Below are positions 53,320 to 64,000 of a DNA stretch of 64,000 nucleotides, one piece after another. The DNA is from Saccharina japonica. Lineage: Eukaryota > Sar > Phaeophyceae > Laminariales > Laminariaceae. The notes below the pieces were generated by a model that was given only the letters and a program-made list of their open reading frames with translations, did no database searches and was not told the DNA's origin. The number at the start of each line of letters is the position of its first letter. Position 1 is the first letter of the stretch. The stretch covers positions 64,004 to 128,003 of the forward strand of contig MEHQ01000481.1 of NCBI GenBank assembly GCA_008828725.1. The letters run 5' to 3'. Position numbers and translations under genes: made by a program.

Positions 53320-54790
53320 ACAAATGCGCCGCTCGGAGTACACTCCCCGGGGCCTATTTTGAGGGGAAACGAGCATAATCTGGAGTACACGCCCCCCTAT
53401 TTACTGCAAACAAAAATGCTCCACGCCGAGAAAATCCGAACTTTCTCCATCACCTGTCTATGTGCGCGATCGTATTCCGGGAGGTGCAGGTGGCGAAGAA
53501 CCGCGAGAATCTTTAGCGGTACGCCGAAACCGAGCTAGAACAGCCCACAGGAGATTCAGGTCAACTGAATCGTATGCATTGGTGAGGTCGACGAAGCATA
53601 TTTAAAGAAGGACGCTCTTTTTTCGTGCCAGCTGGTGGTTCGTCGGATCAAAATTGTCATGCCAACCGTCGAGCGTTGAGGCCTGAAGTTGCACGGCTCT
53701 TCGTGTAGAATAGTCTGCCGCTCGCAGTAACTGCTCAAGTGGGTAGCGATCACCATGAGATAATAACCTTGCCAGTGTGTGCACGAGCGAGGTGCCTTGA
53801 TAGTTACCGCACCCTGTCGGGTTCTTCTTCTTGTGTTTGTTTTTCATGTGCAGCGGCATAGCTCCACTCCTGATATACGCCCCCGCCCTGCCATGCCATG
53901 GTCACAGTGGTTTGGAACTGTCCCAGCATGCTACCTGGTGCTGTTTGCATTGTGGTCTTCACCTAGGACGTGTTTGACGAGTTCGCCCGAAAGTCGATGA
54001 GGTCTAGCAGTCCTGCGGTTCGGCAAATTCCGGATCGTTCACTTTACCTCAAAGGTGGAAGGAAGATAATCGAGGGGTTTGCGCGGAAGCCACACCTTGA
54101 GCTCTTCGACGATGTTTGGGTCGAGCTCTGGCAAGTTAGTTTTCAGCAAACTATGGAACCACTGCTGTACCCACCGATCGCAATTGAGTTTCACGTCACG
54201 AAGAGGTTTGCCCCCCTTCACGTTTGATGTATTGAACGCTCATGCTCTCTTCCCCTCAAAACCCACCCCCTTGAGGGCTTGTAAAAACCACCATGATCCC
54301 CATCTTGGATACGCACCCCGAGCTGACTGGCGAAGTCGTCGAAGAACCCCTGCACAGTCTCGATCCTCACGCGCTTGAGACGGCTCGTAGCTGCTGTCAA
54401 CATCCTCCTGGGGCTGTTGTTGCCTGAATTCGCGCGTGATAGCTCTCTCACGGCTTCCCTATCCTGCCACGCCGCAAACATGTCCGCGTTCACTTTCTCG
54501 CTAAGCATGCCACCTCTTCAACCCCTCAATACGTCTTTCAGGTGCAGCTATGTCAGCGGCCATCGATAGCATCGCTTCAGTAAACGACGTCGCCATTGCA
54601 TCAACATCCGCGCCAGGGGGTATGGGGTGGGAACCTCTCGACGAAGGCTCGCCGGAGTTGAGTGTTCGACATCAGCGGTTGGACGTTGATGACCCGCCTT
54701 CCCTCGTCTCTATATTACGGCGAGTGGGGGCAACGCGTCCAAAAAGCCGAACATATGATGCGACCAGGTTGTGGTCCGGTTGAAGTTTGC
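53320..54790 (-). pseudogene. Degraded LINE (non-LTR) endonuclease end and reverse transcriptase
   Basis: Fragments in non-LTR order run down the - strand. DHNLVASYVRLFGRVAP (about 54720-54770) is the D-H-x-x-V end of an APE-type endonuclease. ETVQGFFDDFASQLGVRIQD and GFYKPSRGWV come next (54250-54350), then RDVKLNCDRWVQQWFHSLL and LDPNIVEELKVWLPRKPLDY (about 54080-54200). TIRNLPNRRTAG, the N/G-x-K/R-A-x-G-x-D turn, follows after a stop. GCGNYQGTSLV and LHEEPCNFRPQRSTVGMT (53670-53830) are RT motifs 2 and 3. LGFGVPLKILAVLRHLH lies near 53500. Many stops and frameshifts; the catalytic F/Y-x-DD is not found. It is dead. Confidence 0.8.
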
Positions 54791-54956
54791 GTGAGATGCA
54801 TGCCAAGACAGAGGTGCACCTACATATTTTATGAGCCTCCTCGCTTGAGCAGCTCTCTGTATATACCGAACCCCACCCAACCCTTGTCGTGACCTTGAGA
54901 AAAGTGAAGGTGCAACTCGATGAACAATGGTACACATCGAAAACGTTTTGTCATCC

Positions 54957-55295
54957 CAATTATGATCTTCGCCCTTCCTTTCTCCCCCCCTCTTCAATCG
55001 TAACTCAGATCCGGGTCACTAAGTAGGCTCTTCTCCTACAGTACCTCCCCACTACTACGGTCGCTGCCTTGCACTTTCATCGCGAGAAGATTTCAGCACC
55101 TTCGTCCCTCGTCGACTCTCGTCGAATTCCGCCAACCCACGCTACGAAGGCACTCTCAGCAATTAATTGGTTCCTTTCAATATTTTGCAAATCAAGTCGA
55201 AATGTCACCACGGTGCGATTCAAACTCAGCTACTACTGTAATGCTAGTAACATTTGAAACTAACCGCTAGAAGACTACCGGGGCGACTATAACAC
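54957..55295 (-). repeat. tRNA-derived SINE, copy 2 (head decayed)
   Basis: The body matches 56945-57265 (ATCTTCGCCCTTCCT, CAGATCCGGGTCACTAAGTA, CATCGCGAGAAG, CCAACCCACGCTA). The head at the right end is reduced to GTCGCCCCGGTAGTCTTCTAG on the - strand. Confidence 0.65.
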
Positions 55296-56944
55296 ATAAA
55301 TGGTGTCCCAGTAATAAGGCACGCCTTTTGGGGCAAATTATTATACTACAAGTCATAATAACAGTCGGTCAGAAATAACGTGTTCAAAAAGTGCTACCCT
55401 TCTGTAGCACGCGTCGTGAGCATGTACCTACGCTTCTGCTGTAGTCCAGGCGATCGACAATAGTATTTCTCGTGACTTGGACTTTGGAAAACACATGAAA
55501 TCCCCCGCTCGGTTGCGCAAGAAGGACGTATTGACGAGGGAAAATTGGTTTCTTCTGAAAATATCAGCAGTAGCTGTCCGTTGTCAGTCAGGCTGAGAAT
55601 GCCAGCAGTCGTTGTCCGTTGTCGGTCAGGGCATCGTGCCCATGCGCACCCAGCACCTCGTTGTCGACAGCCCCTCCCCCCCTTTGCCAGTTTGATCGTT
55701 AGCGTTCATCATGACGAGTGCATGCTCCTCTGTGGGCCCTTCAACAACTATTATAAATGTGCTGCCTGTAAATAGTGCGGTTCAGAAGAGGTTTTCGTCC
55801 CCGGCATGTTCATCTTCAATCGGGGCGTACGCAACCACAAAGGAAATACCATGCGCTTTATCAGGTTTAGTCTCACGTTGATAAGACGAGGACTGATCAT
55901 GAACTCCACAACCACCCCACCCTTCTCCACACCCTGCAACATCGACTCGTTGATGTCTAATGTACACTACAGTAGACCTATTCCGTTAGCACCTTTGGCC
56001 TCTTAATATATGTCATGGCACCTCTACGAGAACCATTCCATGCAGTACACGGCCTACCCCGGTGCCAAGAATCACTTTTGTCCATCTCGTCTACGTAGTC
56101 TACTGCAGTCCGACAACATCGTGACCACACTTTCATGACCTCCGGCCAAGACCGTTCTTGCAGTAGAAGGCCATAATACGGACATGGAATGTGTCCACGG
56201 TCAACTCGCCTACTCGCGTCTTCAATCTACAGCACTGTAGCGGCCCTACAGCAGTATTAGTGGGTAATTTTGGAAGTGGCCCTACCCAAGACTTGATTTT
56301 CTCGTCGCGTGTTTCGATAACTTCTTCTTCTCGTTTTTTTTAGCAGCTTTCAAGCATTTCAATTTATAATTTATACTCCGTCGCCTAATTTAATTCTTGC
56401 CTTTATTTCAAGGTGCCGGGTGCAGCACGCCCAACCCGCCCCACGTTATGGCCCCACCCTGCCCCTCCTTTCGGGTGCTACGCACGTGTGATCTCCAGGC
56501 ATATGTTACGTGCCTACTCTCCATATTATGTTGAACCTTGCATCTTCTGCGACGGAGCCCCATCGTTGCCGCAGAGCAGCAAGGCCAAAACGGGAACCTA
56601 ATCCCCAATTAACCAACGGGGTGCAATCCCCGTCGTCGCGACTGAGCCAGCGCAACGCACCATAAAGAAAGGCGGTGTATATATGCATACGTAGGCGAAG
56701 TCAGCGCCCCACACATACCAGGCATACCGACCGGTACAAGGCGGACAAGTGACCTCACTGATAACTTGACCGACCGATCACGCTGTTTCACACCTCGGAC
56801 AGATCATCGATTCCCACTCGCACTGCGAGTGAGTGCAGTAGCTATATAAGTACTACAGTACATGATCTACTGGCTGTAGGTCCTTCAAGAGGCAGATTAA
56901 TTCCCGATCTTGTACATACGATCTTGTACATAAGATTTTATTTT
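55296..56944. other. No recognisable gene
   Basis: Includes the reverse complement of a small hairpin motif shared with the insertion at 5686 (near 55388-55425). Short frames only. Nothing else is supported. Confidence 0.4.
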
Positions 56945-57265
56945 TATTTTTTCCATCCCATTCATTATCTTCGCACTTCCGTCTTTCTCCCTCCCTAGTC
57001 GTAATTCAGATCCGGGGTCACAAAGTAGGCTCCTCTCCCTCCTCCCCCACTACGGTTCTTGCCTTGCATTTTTATCGCGAGAAGTTTTCAGCACTTTCTT
57101 CCCTCGTCAACTCTCGTCGAATTTGCTTACCCACGCTATAATGTGCGCTCTCGACAGTCGGTGTCATTTGAGAATAAAAACCTCCACGGGGAGAACCGAA
57201 CCCTCGACATCCGGCCCTACAGGCTTCGTGGCTACCAGTTAGACCACCGGGGCGACCGGCTCTTA
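56945..57265 (-). repeat. tRNA-derived SINE, copy 3 (best preserved)
   Basis: On the - strand the head begins GGTCGCCCCGGTGGTCTAAC. The A box TGGTCTAACTGG (57246-57235) matches the pol III consensus at all positions. The B box GGTTCGGTTCT (57203-57193) is a close match, 43 bases downstream. The body runs left to a T-rich end (poly(A) on the - strand) at about 56938-56950. Length is about 320 bp. Confidence 0.8.
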
Positions 57266-60100
57266 CGATCTACTACAGTATTTATAGTTACTACTTACTG
57301 TAGTTACTGTACGTAGCTTATGTTACCGACGACGGCAACTGTGAAAGTAAGTGTTACCTACTGAGCTGTAAAAAATAGGGCCGACCACCACGAACAGGTA
57401 CGAAGGCAGTAGGCTAAAATATCGATCGACTACCCAGCCCAGGGTAATCCTTGTAACACTCTACCCCCTCTGAACGGCAGGATCTTCGGGGCGTCGGTAC
57501 CGAATTATGTCGTACGTGGACCTACCCGCTTCGTTTCAATATTTGGGGAACCAGGGAGGCATGATTTTTAGGGACTCATGCGCAAGCGTTATTTCTATAA
57601 AAGAACGGTAACGCTAAATACGCCCCCAGCGATATATTGAGCTAAATACACCACCGGTGTATTTAGCCTTAATTACACGACGGTGGTGTATTAAGCATTG
57701 CCGACAAAAGAAACGTTCGAAGTGAGATTCGAATCCGTGTCCCGCCGGCGACGCCAAAAAAAGTACTTTATAAATCTGCAGGATATATACTGCTTGCTGT
57801 AGCACGCGCTTCCTGGGTTGGATGTGTACTATGCGGATCTTGCACAACCTCTCACCAGAACGGCAAGTGAGGAACTACATGATCTAGATCAGGATCTGTC
57901 CGAGGTATCATTACTTTTATCGTAGGATCACAGATTGTCACAATGCTCGCAAAGTTGAGTATCTACTATTCAATCGGTTGAACTCACAGCTGACGTATTT
58001 ATAATAATTTTATTTAATCACATCACGCGCACGCTTTTCCATGGGCAGCAGCACTGGACGTGACCGACTGCAGAGAAAAACGCACCCTCGTCAGCCTTCG
58101 TACGTAATCATAACCATGGTCACGGGAACCGGGACAACATGCTATACGCACCGAAACATGGAACAAGCTCCGCTTCGAGGGACGACGAGAGAGGCCCTCT
58201 TCGGCTTGTCGGCTGGTGGCTGGGGGAGGGTGTGAGAGACAGAAAGAAAAACAGGAAAGAAAAGAAAGAAACACACAGCGGCCCCGCGATGCGGCGCAAT
58301 TCCCACTCCTACGTACGTGGCGAACCAGAACGCCTTCCAGGTTCGTATAAAATGTCTTTCGCGTGAGCCACGAGCACCTTGCCGGGTGGCCTGGCTATCG
58401 TGGCTCTGAATGAACGGCCACATTCCCACCAACAAAAGAGGCAGACACTGGAGTGGGCTACCCCGAGACTCGCACATGGCCTGGGTCTGAACTTATCTGG
58501 GCGAGGTTGGAGCAGTACGTGATTGCAGGTGAGACCGGCCAGTGTATTTTCACTTCCACGTGATCGTGTAGTATGACGTGCGCTGTTCGTATTTCGTACC
58601 GGTACGTAAACACGTAAACCGTCTCATGGTCGCAGCCAGCTCTCCCTGGTGGCACGGGCAAAGGCTCTACATCTAGATTGTAGCAGACGACTGGAGATGG
58701 TGTCATACGGCCATACGTCGTCGTGCTGGTGCAGTCAGTAGAGGTTAGAGGTAACATCGGCAGCCTCGACCAGGCGGCACGAGTGGCACCGCTTTTCTGA
58801 AGTCTGTCATCACCTTGCTCTGCCAACATCAACATGCAACAACATATGAATATTAAATAAAATTATTATAAATACGTCAGCTGTGAGGCCGTGTCTTAGC
58901 TCCATTCGATAGCTTGAAATGGCTGGAACGGAACGAGACTATTCGCGTTCGTTCGTTCCATTCCATGCTGTTTTTGCGGTTTGTGTCCGATCGAATTTTT
59001 AGGCACCCGATCCTGGAACAGGCCGCAACAGAAAGTAACCCATGAAATTTGCCTCGGGACTGTGCAGCTGGACTCTAGGACAGGGGTACCATCACGTAGG
59101 CAGCGAGTGCTCCTGGTACAGAGGATAGCTTCACACGCAAATAGAGCGCCTGGCATGCCTCAGACCAAGCAGTGCTAGCCGTCCAAGTGGCACCCTCGGG
59201 ACAAATCTAGAAGTTATGATATCGCCGTCGCGGCTCGACGAGGTATCCTGGTGCTTCTGTGAACATCGGCCCAGCGTTTTTGCTAGATATCTATCGCCAC
59301 AGTCTCGTTCGCCACCCGATTTTTTCCCTCGTGAGCCTCCTGTACAGGCCATGGCCGTATCGCGTGGCTCCTACCGCAGGCGAGACCTGTGGCGTCTGCA
59401 CGTGCTCCATCGCGTGCTCCCATGTCATCTCATTTTGCCCCATGCCCTGGTGCTCCTCCCAGCAAATGTCGCAACCAGTTGCAACACTTCCAGCACCAAT
59501 CAACTGCCGTAAATCTCGTTCCAAGTGGGCCGTTCGGTTCTGCTGAACAAGGATTACTGTTTTGACACATACGCTTCCTCTTTACAAATTTACGGACAGC
59601 TTGGAACGCTTGGAATCTGTTCGGTGTTTTTGTTTCTCAATATCCAATCAGCACCACTTTTTCAGGCAAATAATTTTACGTTCGTTCCGTTCCAATGCCC
59701 GCGAAGTGAAGTTAAGACACGCCCTGAGTTGAATATTAAAAAATTAAAAAAAAACAACAGCTGGTGTGAGCTCGAGGATTTCGTCGAAACTCATCTTTGA
59801 GTGTAATACTTCGATCGCGCGTACTTACGGATTGTTGCAAGTGAGGCTCCAGGTGAGAGAGAGGGCGGATCAAAAGATACAACCATGCATACATATCATA
59901 CGCACGGTGACCCCCGCAGACGCAGCTCGATGGCTTGCGCGAGGCATGTAACAGCTTGCAGCAGGTGAGACCTGGTCGGTCGAGAGGCTGCAAGCCGGGA
60001 CGGCATCCGCACACGATACTACTGCTGTATCTTGCACGGGCTCCGTATGGGTTTCATCCATGCTTCGGGTAGGAAAATATACCTCAGGCTATTTCTTACG
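57266..60100. other. No recognisable gene; one palindrome cluster
   Basis: GCTAAATACACCACCGGTG and its near-complement form a palindrome around 57634-57665, with a related TACACGACGGTGGTGTA next to it. A GATTCGAATC motif near 57725 could be a decayed B box. No gene is supported. Confidence 0.45.
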
Positions 60101-60321
60101 CTAACTCTTATGCGGTCGGATTGAGAGGATCGAAAAGCTCGGTTTCCGATCTACTCTCGTAAATTCGACGGGGTGTGTCTGGTGTCTGGACAGCCTTCCC
60201 TATGGTCAATCGGATCGATTTTGCAGTGTTTTGTGCTTTTTACTGGGGTCGGTTGATAAAAAAGAGGGTTGAAAACTGCTTCGTGTCCTCTGGTCGCGGG
60301 TTCTAGGAGGTCCTGCGCTGC

Positions 60322-60360
<39 letters not shown>

Positions 60361-60847
60361 AGCAGTCAACCCAGCATCGAAGAGGTGTTTAGGTTGCCGC
60401 TGGGTGGTGTGCCGTGTGTTCGGAGGGGTGGAGAGAGATGCGGTGAGCTTCAAAAACTTGTTCGATTGAGTTTTTCCACGGGATTCGTGGAGTGGATTTC
60501 TCAATCGAAAAAGTTGAGATCCAAAAACTATTTTTCAACAATATAAGAAACCCGGAGTGTGTCTCCAATCGGAAACCGGCTTGTTCGATCCACGTATCCG
60601 ACCGCATAAGCATCAGCCTTTTGCCGTCGGATTTGTATAATCGAAAAAGACGGTTTCCAATCCACTACGTACTCATATAAATACATAAATTTGACGGGGT
60701 GCGTCTGGGCGTCTTCTCTATCGTCAGTCGGATCGAGTTTGTAGTTATTTGCAGTTTTTTTTTTCATTTTCTGGGGACGTTTGATACTAGCGTCCAAAAC
60801 TGTTTCGTGCCCTGCTCTCAGGTTCTGCGTAGGAGGTGTTGCTCTGT

Positions 60848-60883
<36 letters not shown>

Positions 60884-61090
60884 CAGTAGAGCGGTCAACC
60901 CAGCGTCAGAGAGGTGCTTGGGCTGCTGCTGTGTGGCGTGACCGTGTATTTAGAGGGGTGGAGATTGCTTCAAGAAGTGTTTTGATCGAGAAATCTGAGA
61001 GTTTTTCGACGGGACGCGTGGGTCGGTGTTCTCGATCGAAAAAGTTTGGATCGAAAAGGTTGTTTTTCAACAGTATCCTCGCAAGAAAGT
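60100..61090 (+). repeat. Tandem duplication, period about 515-525 bp, each with a CAG tract
   Basis: The two copies share GTCGGAT, GACGGGGTG, TCGGATCGA, TTCGTGCCCT/TTCGTGTCCT and a pure CAG tract: 11 CAG at 60325-60357 and 10 CAG at 60851-60880. Each tract is followed by TAG and then AGAGC(A/G)GTCAACCCAGC. The copies are well diverged outside the CAG tract, but the tract length is nearly the same. Confidence 0.8.
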
Positions 61091-62330
61091 CAGCCTGGAA
61101 ATTCGAAACAATTACGAAGGTCTCAGCAATGTCAGGGCCTAAGCTTCAAGAAAGTGGCCCCTTTCTGTGGCTGGCCTGGGCCCACGGCGCCATTCATTGT
61201 GCACTACTATGAATATGGAAACCGTATCCTCGGGAGCCAAAATAAGAAAGCGTAAGACAACGAAGTGAAAATTCGCGAGCGCCTAGAATAAGGAAGTCAG
61301 CCTGAACCCGATTTCAGCTTTCTTGTGTATGACGCGTGACGCATCACGACTGGTCGTTGTTGTGTGAAAATCGAGATCGAGATCGAATCGAGATCGTCAT
61401 TTGTTTTTTAAGATCGTCGAAAAGATCGAGATCGCTGATTGTAGGCCGCCGATAAAAAAAAACGATCGCCGTCGGTTTCTGAACGGTCTCCAGCACTGCC
61501 TTACGTACAGGATAAAGCCCATGTCAAGTGTTGCAGGAAAAAGGCAATGCCAAGTACTGTAACGTGCTTTTAACAAGAATGTTGAAGCCAAGCAATGCCA
61601 AGAAGGATGAAGGCAAAAATGAAATAAAGGGAATGTTAGGCAATAACCTAAACCCGGGTGCTGGTTTATGATGTCTCTTCATCAGTCTCACAGCTCTCCT
61701 GCTCATTTATGAGATCCCTTCATCAGTCTCCTCCTTGCATGTTGTTGATCGACATCATTGTTTTCTCAGTCTCATGTATGATACGAATAGTACTCAGTTC
61801 TCAGTCTGACTTCCCGTCCCGCCAGAGAGGCTATTTTCTTGGACTTGTGTGCATTGACTCGTTTGTGGTATTCGTTTATCAGCCGCATGTATCAGATTGT
61901 TTATGATATTCAGTTTGTTTCGCTGCAAAACGTGAAGAATGTTTTTAGTGCCAAGCCCCGAAATACGTTAAATACACGTACTGCAGCATCAGCAGCTACG
62001 TATATAGTAGTACAGAACTCCAACATATTGAGAGTAGTACTCGGAGCATGAGCAATATCGAACCCTGACATACTGCCAATACTCACAGTACCTCCGGCCG
62101 AAAATCTTACCACTCCGCCTCTAAATATACGGACCGGTCGGATTAAATATCAATATACAGAGTATCCGTATATCTAAGGACGTAGGGGTATGATCATTGT
62201 CGTACACCATTGCTCTCAACCGGCGGAAACGAAAAAATCAGATCTCAGACCTACTCGACTGTTGTGTCGACTTACCAAAAAGCAAAAACAAAAGGATGAA
62301 CAAGAGGGTTAAAAGCAAAAGAGAGATCCA
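61091..62330. other. No recognisable gene
   Basis: GATCGAGATCG repeats occur near 61370-61440. A GATGTCTCTTCATCAGTCTC / GAGATCCCTTCATCAGTCTC direct repeat lies at about 61669 and 61710. Otherwise nothing. Confidence 0.4.
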
Positions 62331-62331
62331 G

Positions 62332-62400
62332 GGCATGCCGGGGCTTGAACTCCGGACGTCAAATTCGTAGTCTAGCTTTCAATATTTTACCTAGCGTGCC
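62332..62400 (-). tRNA. tRNA-like sequence, possible tRNA-Arg (ACG) pseudogene
   Basis: On the - strand, a GGCACGC start can pair with GCATGCC at the end (six of seven pairs). There is an anticodon-like loop CTACGAA (ACG) and a T-arm-like GGAGTTCAAGCCCC. The total is only 69 bases and the D arm is not convincing, so a decayed tRNA or SINE head is more likely than a working gene. Confidence 0.35.
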
Positions 62401-63075
62401 AAAGTTGCTTGTATTTGGAGGCACGACTAAACTAACATCTGGGACGCAGTATAGAAAACGGGGAAGCAGCTATGTTGATTTTGGGACGGTCAATATGTTT
62501 TTTCATTATAATCATGCTTTCCAGACAATCTTGAACTTCCTACCGTGCGTACAATGTGGGTAGGATCGAGGTTGGGTATTTTTTTTATAGGCTACAGATA
62601 TTCTCATATTTCTGTAACCACGCACGGTCGACACGAAAGTTTCCGGTTTCTATCCTACCAACCCAAGTTTTCAATAAAATACATACCTGGGATATATACA
62701 CACAGGAGAAACCGGCTCACAACTCGTGACCTTGCAATATGATGCGCATAGAAGGCCCATCACGTGTGTTTGCTGCAGGCCGCTTCTGCTAATGTACGGG
62801 GGTACGTTGCGCGATACATGCGGCGTTCCTAGCCCCCACAAACTAGCGCCACGCTCCCCGAGCTAACGCGTTGCCTACTTCAAAGGACTTGGGGTTGGCT
62901 GTTCTAATCATCCCTTGCGTTCTGACCAACTGCCGGCGCTTGTAACCGTCTACGGTGGTAAGCTGCACGTGGGACAGGACGGGTTGCAGCACGCCTCCTT
63001 ATACCGTAGCTGGTAGCTGGTACAGCTCCGCTGCGCCTGGAAGCCGCTCGCCCAACCCGACCCGAGCGAAAGGAC
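62401..63075. other. Upstream region of the second MFS gene
   Basis: No other gene is recognised. In the MFS frame a stop at 63007-63009 precedes the ATG at 63076, with about 22 sense codons between. A longer N-terminus would need an additional upstream exon. Confidence 0.45.
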
Positions 63076-63906
63076 ATGGCGACGCCGTTTCCGTGGCCGC
63101 CAATGGTGGCGATTTCAATAGGCCTTGTAGCCCATTCGTACGCTCTCAGCAGCCTGTTTCCCTACGTGGGCTACATGGTGCAACATCTGGGGGTCACCGA
63201 CGACAAGGATGAGGCCGGCAAGTGCACGCGCGTTTTAGCACGATAGTGCGTTTCCCGGATACCGAATCCGTTCTAGGAGGCGTTCATTTTGTTCCTGAAG
63301 ACGCGATTGGTTGAAGAATGGCAGTAACCACCACGCTGCCTCCTGGCTGCTGGCTGTCTGGGCTTGAAACGCGCATGCGCCCCTTGCTGTTTCGATCTGA
63401 GCGCTTTGCTAGTGTTATGTTGCCTCCATCATGATATCGTTCATTGCGTGAATCGCCCTCGATAGCCCGCATATACATCAGTGGCTTTGACCCCACTGAC
63501 TCCTCCTCGGTGTAAGCTAATGTATCGTCCTGCAGTTGTTCTTCCTGTGTGCTTGCCTAGGCCTCCGCGTACCGCTTTGCGACGGCTGCCGCTTGGCATT
63601 ATTTTCGGCGCCAGTCCATCGCAATGCCCATTGCTCTGACTATCAGTGCTCGTAGAACCCCTCTATTGCTGCTAATAGTATTTCTGCTGCTCTGTGTGCA
63701 CAACGCGACAATGACCATACAGGATTTTACGCGGGTTACCTGTCCTCGGCCTTCATGGTCGGGCGCTTCGGGAGTTCGTATTTCTGGGGCCGCTTCGCCG
63801 ACCGCTACGGTCGGCTGCCGGTCATGTACATGGGGCTGTGTTCCATAGCGTTCCTGTCGGTCGCTTTCGGCTTGTCGACCACATTTGTCTGGGCTATTGC
63901 TTGCCG
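63076..63906 (+). CDS. MFS transporter (ZIFL-like), first two exons, continues beyond the window
   Basis: Exon 1 (63076-63217) encodes MATPFPWPPMVAISIGLVAH (helix 1), then LFPYVGYMVQHLGVTDDKDE. Exon 2 (63723-63906) encodes GFYAGYLSSAFMVGRFGSSY (helix 2), the loop WGRFADRYGRLPV, which is the hallmark MFS G-R-x-x-D-R-x-G-R/K motif, and helix 3 to WAIACR. Joining them needs a GC donor (G|GCAAGT) and the acceptor ACCATACAG. The exon 2 donor is CG|GTGAGG. The D-K-D-E-A-G-x-Y-A-G-x-L segment is typical of zinc-induced-facilitator-like carriers. It is the same family as the exons at 15192 and 31500 but a separate gene on the same strand, so this is probably a tandem paralogue pair. Substrate unknown. 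Confidence 0.88.
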
Positions 63907-64000
63907 GTGAGGGGTGTGGTATATACCATGGTATGCTTCAGGAGGGTCCACCTAGTCGTGCCCCTGGATTACGTTCAACCTTTGTTCCAGCTGGGCTGGA

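Noticed and set aside
1..64000. CRISPR array, bacterial operon or prophage
   Set aside because: No spaced identical short repeats with unique spacers and no prokaryotic gene organisation. Spliced exons and eukaryotic elements dominate.

Overview
This is eukaryotic nuclear DNA. Recognisable coding segments are short exons bounded by GT-AG or GC-AG splice signals, introns are very long, and most of the window is retroelements, SINEs, foldback elements, minisatellites and triplet repeats. The host genes are major-facilitator transporters of the ZIFL-like type. Together with the set of element families (a Ty3/gypsy element with a long post-integrase tail, tyrosine-recombinase retrotransposons, a LINE and a Helitron-like fragment), this suggests a large-genome stramenopile, perhaps a brown alga. 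That assignment is inference from family resemblance only.

Layout. 1-6.9 kb: + strand Ty3/gypsy copy A (NADAR, protease, RT, RNase H, integrase, chromodomain, Tudor-like domain), broken by stops, frameshifts and two small insertions. 6.9-8.5 kb: - strand RT of a YR-type (DIRS/Ngaro-like) element. 8.9-10.5 kb: tandem and GGGACGG-type repeats. 10.6-11.1 kb: broken OTU cysteine-protease domain. 12.2-12.4 kb: Helitron-like fragment. 12.5-13.5 kb: tandem tRNA-like units and a tRNA-derived SINE. 15.2-31.8 kb: exons of one MFS transporter, apparently split by an 11.3-kb insertion (19.2-30.5 kb). That insertion has LTR-like ends and carries gypsy copy B on the - strand: gag, a CCHC knuckle and NADAR are kept, while most of pol is deleted. 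A Tc1/mariner-like TIR element (29.1-30.1 kb) is nested within it. 33.1-34.5 kb: short LTR-like (TRIM) element. 35.4-35.5 kb: inverted interstitial TTAGGG repeats. 36-42.4 kb: a second YR-type element whose upstream reading frame is a 36/72-bp coding minisatellite. 43.2-51.3 kb: three degenerate tandem copies of a 2.5-3.2 kb unit of unknown nature. 51.7-52.3 kb: possible gene on the - strand. 53.3-54.8 kb: dead LINE. 54.9-57.3 kb: two more SINE copies. 57.3-62.9 kb: mostly unannotatable, with a CAG-bearing tandem duplication and a tRNA-like sequence. 63.1-63.9 kb: first two exons of a second MFS transporter, continuing past the window.

The most unusual content is the gypsy family represented by copies A and B. 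Both place a NADAR domain (ADP-ribose / NAD-metabolite processing family) inside the Gag-Pol reading frame between the Gag zinc knuckle and the protease, and the polyprotein ends in a chromodomain followed by a Tudor-like domain. Neither copy is intact, and they have lost different conserved NADAR residues.
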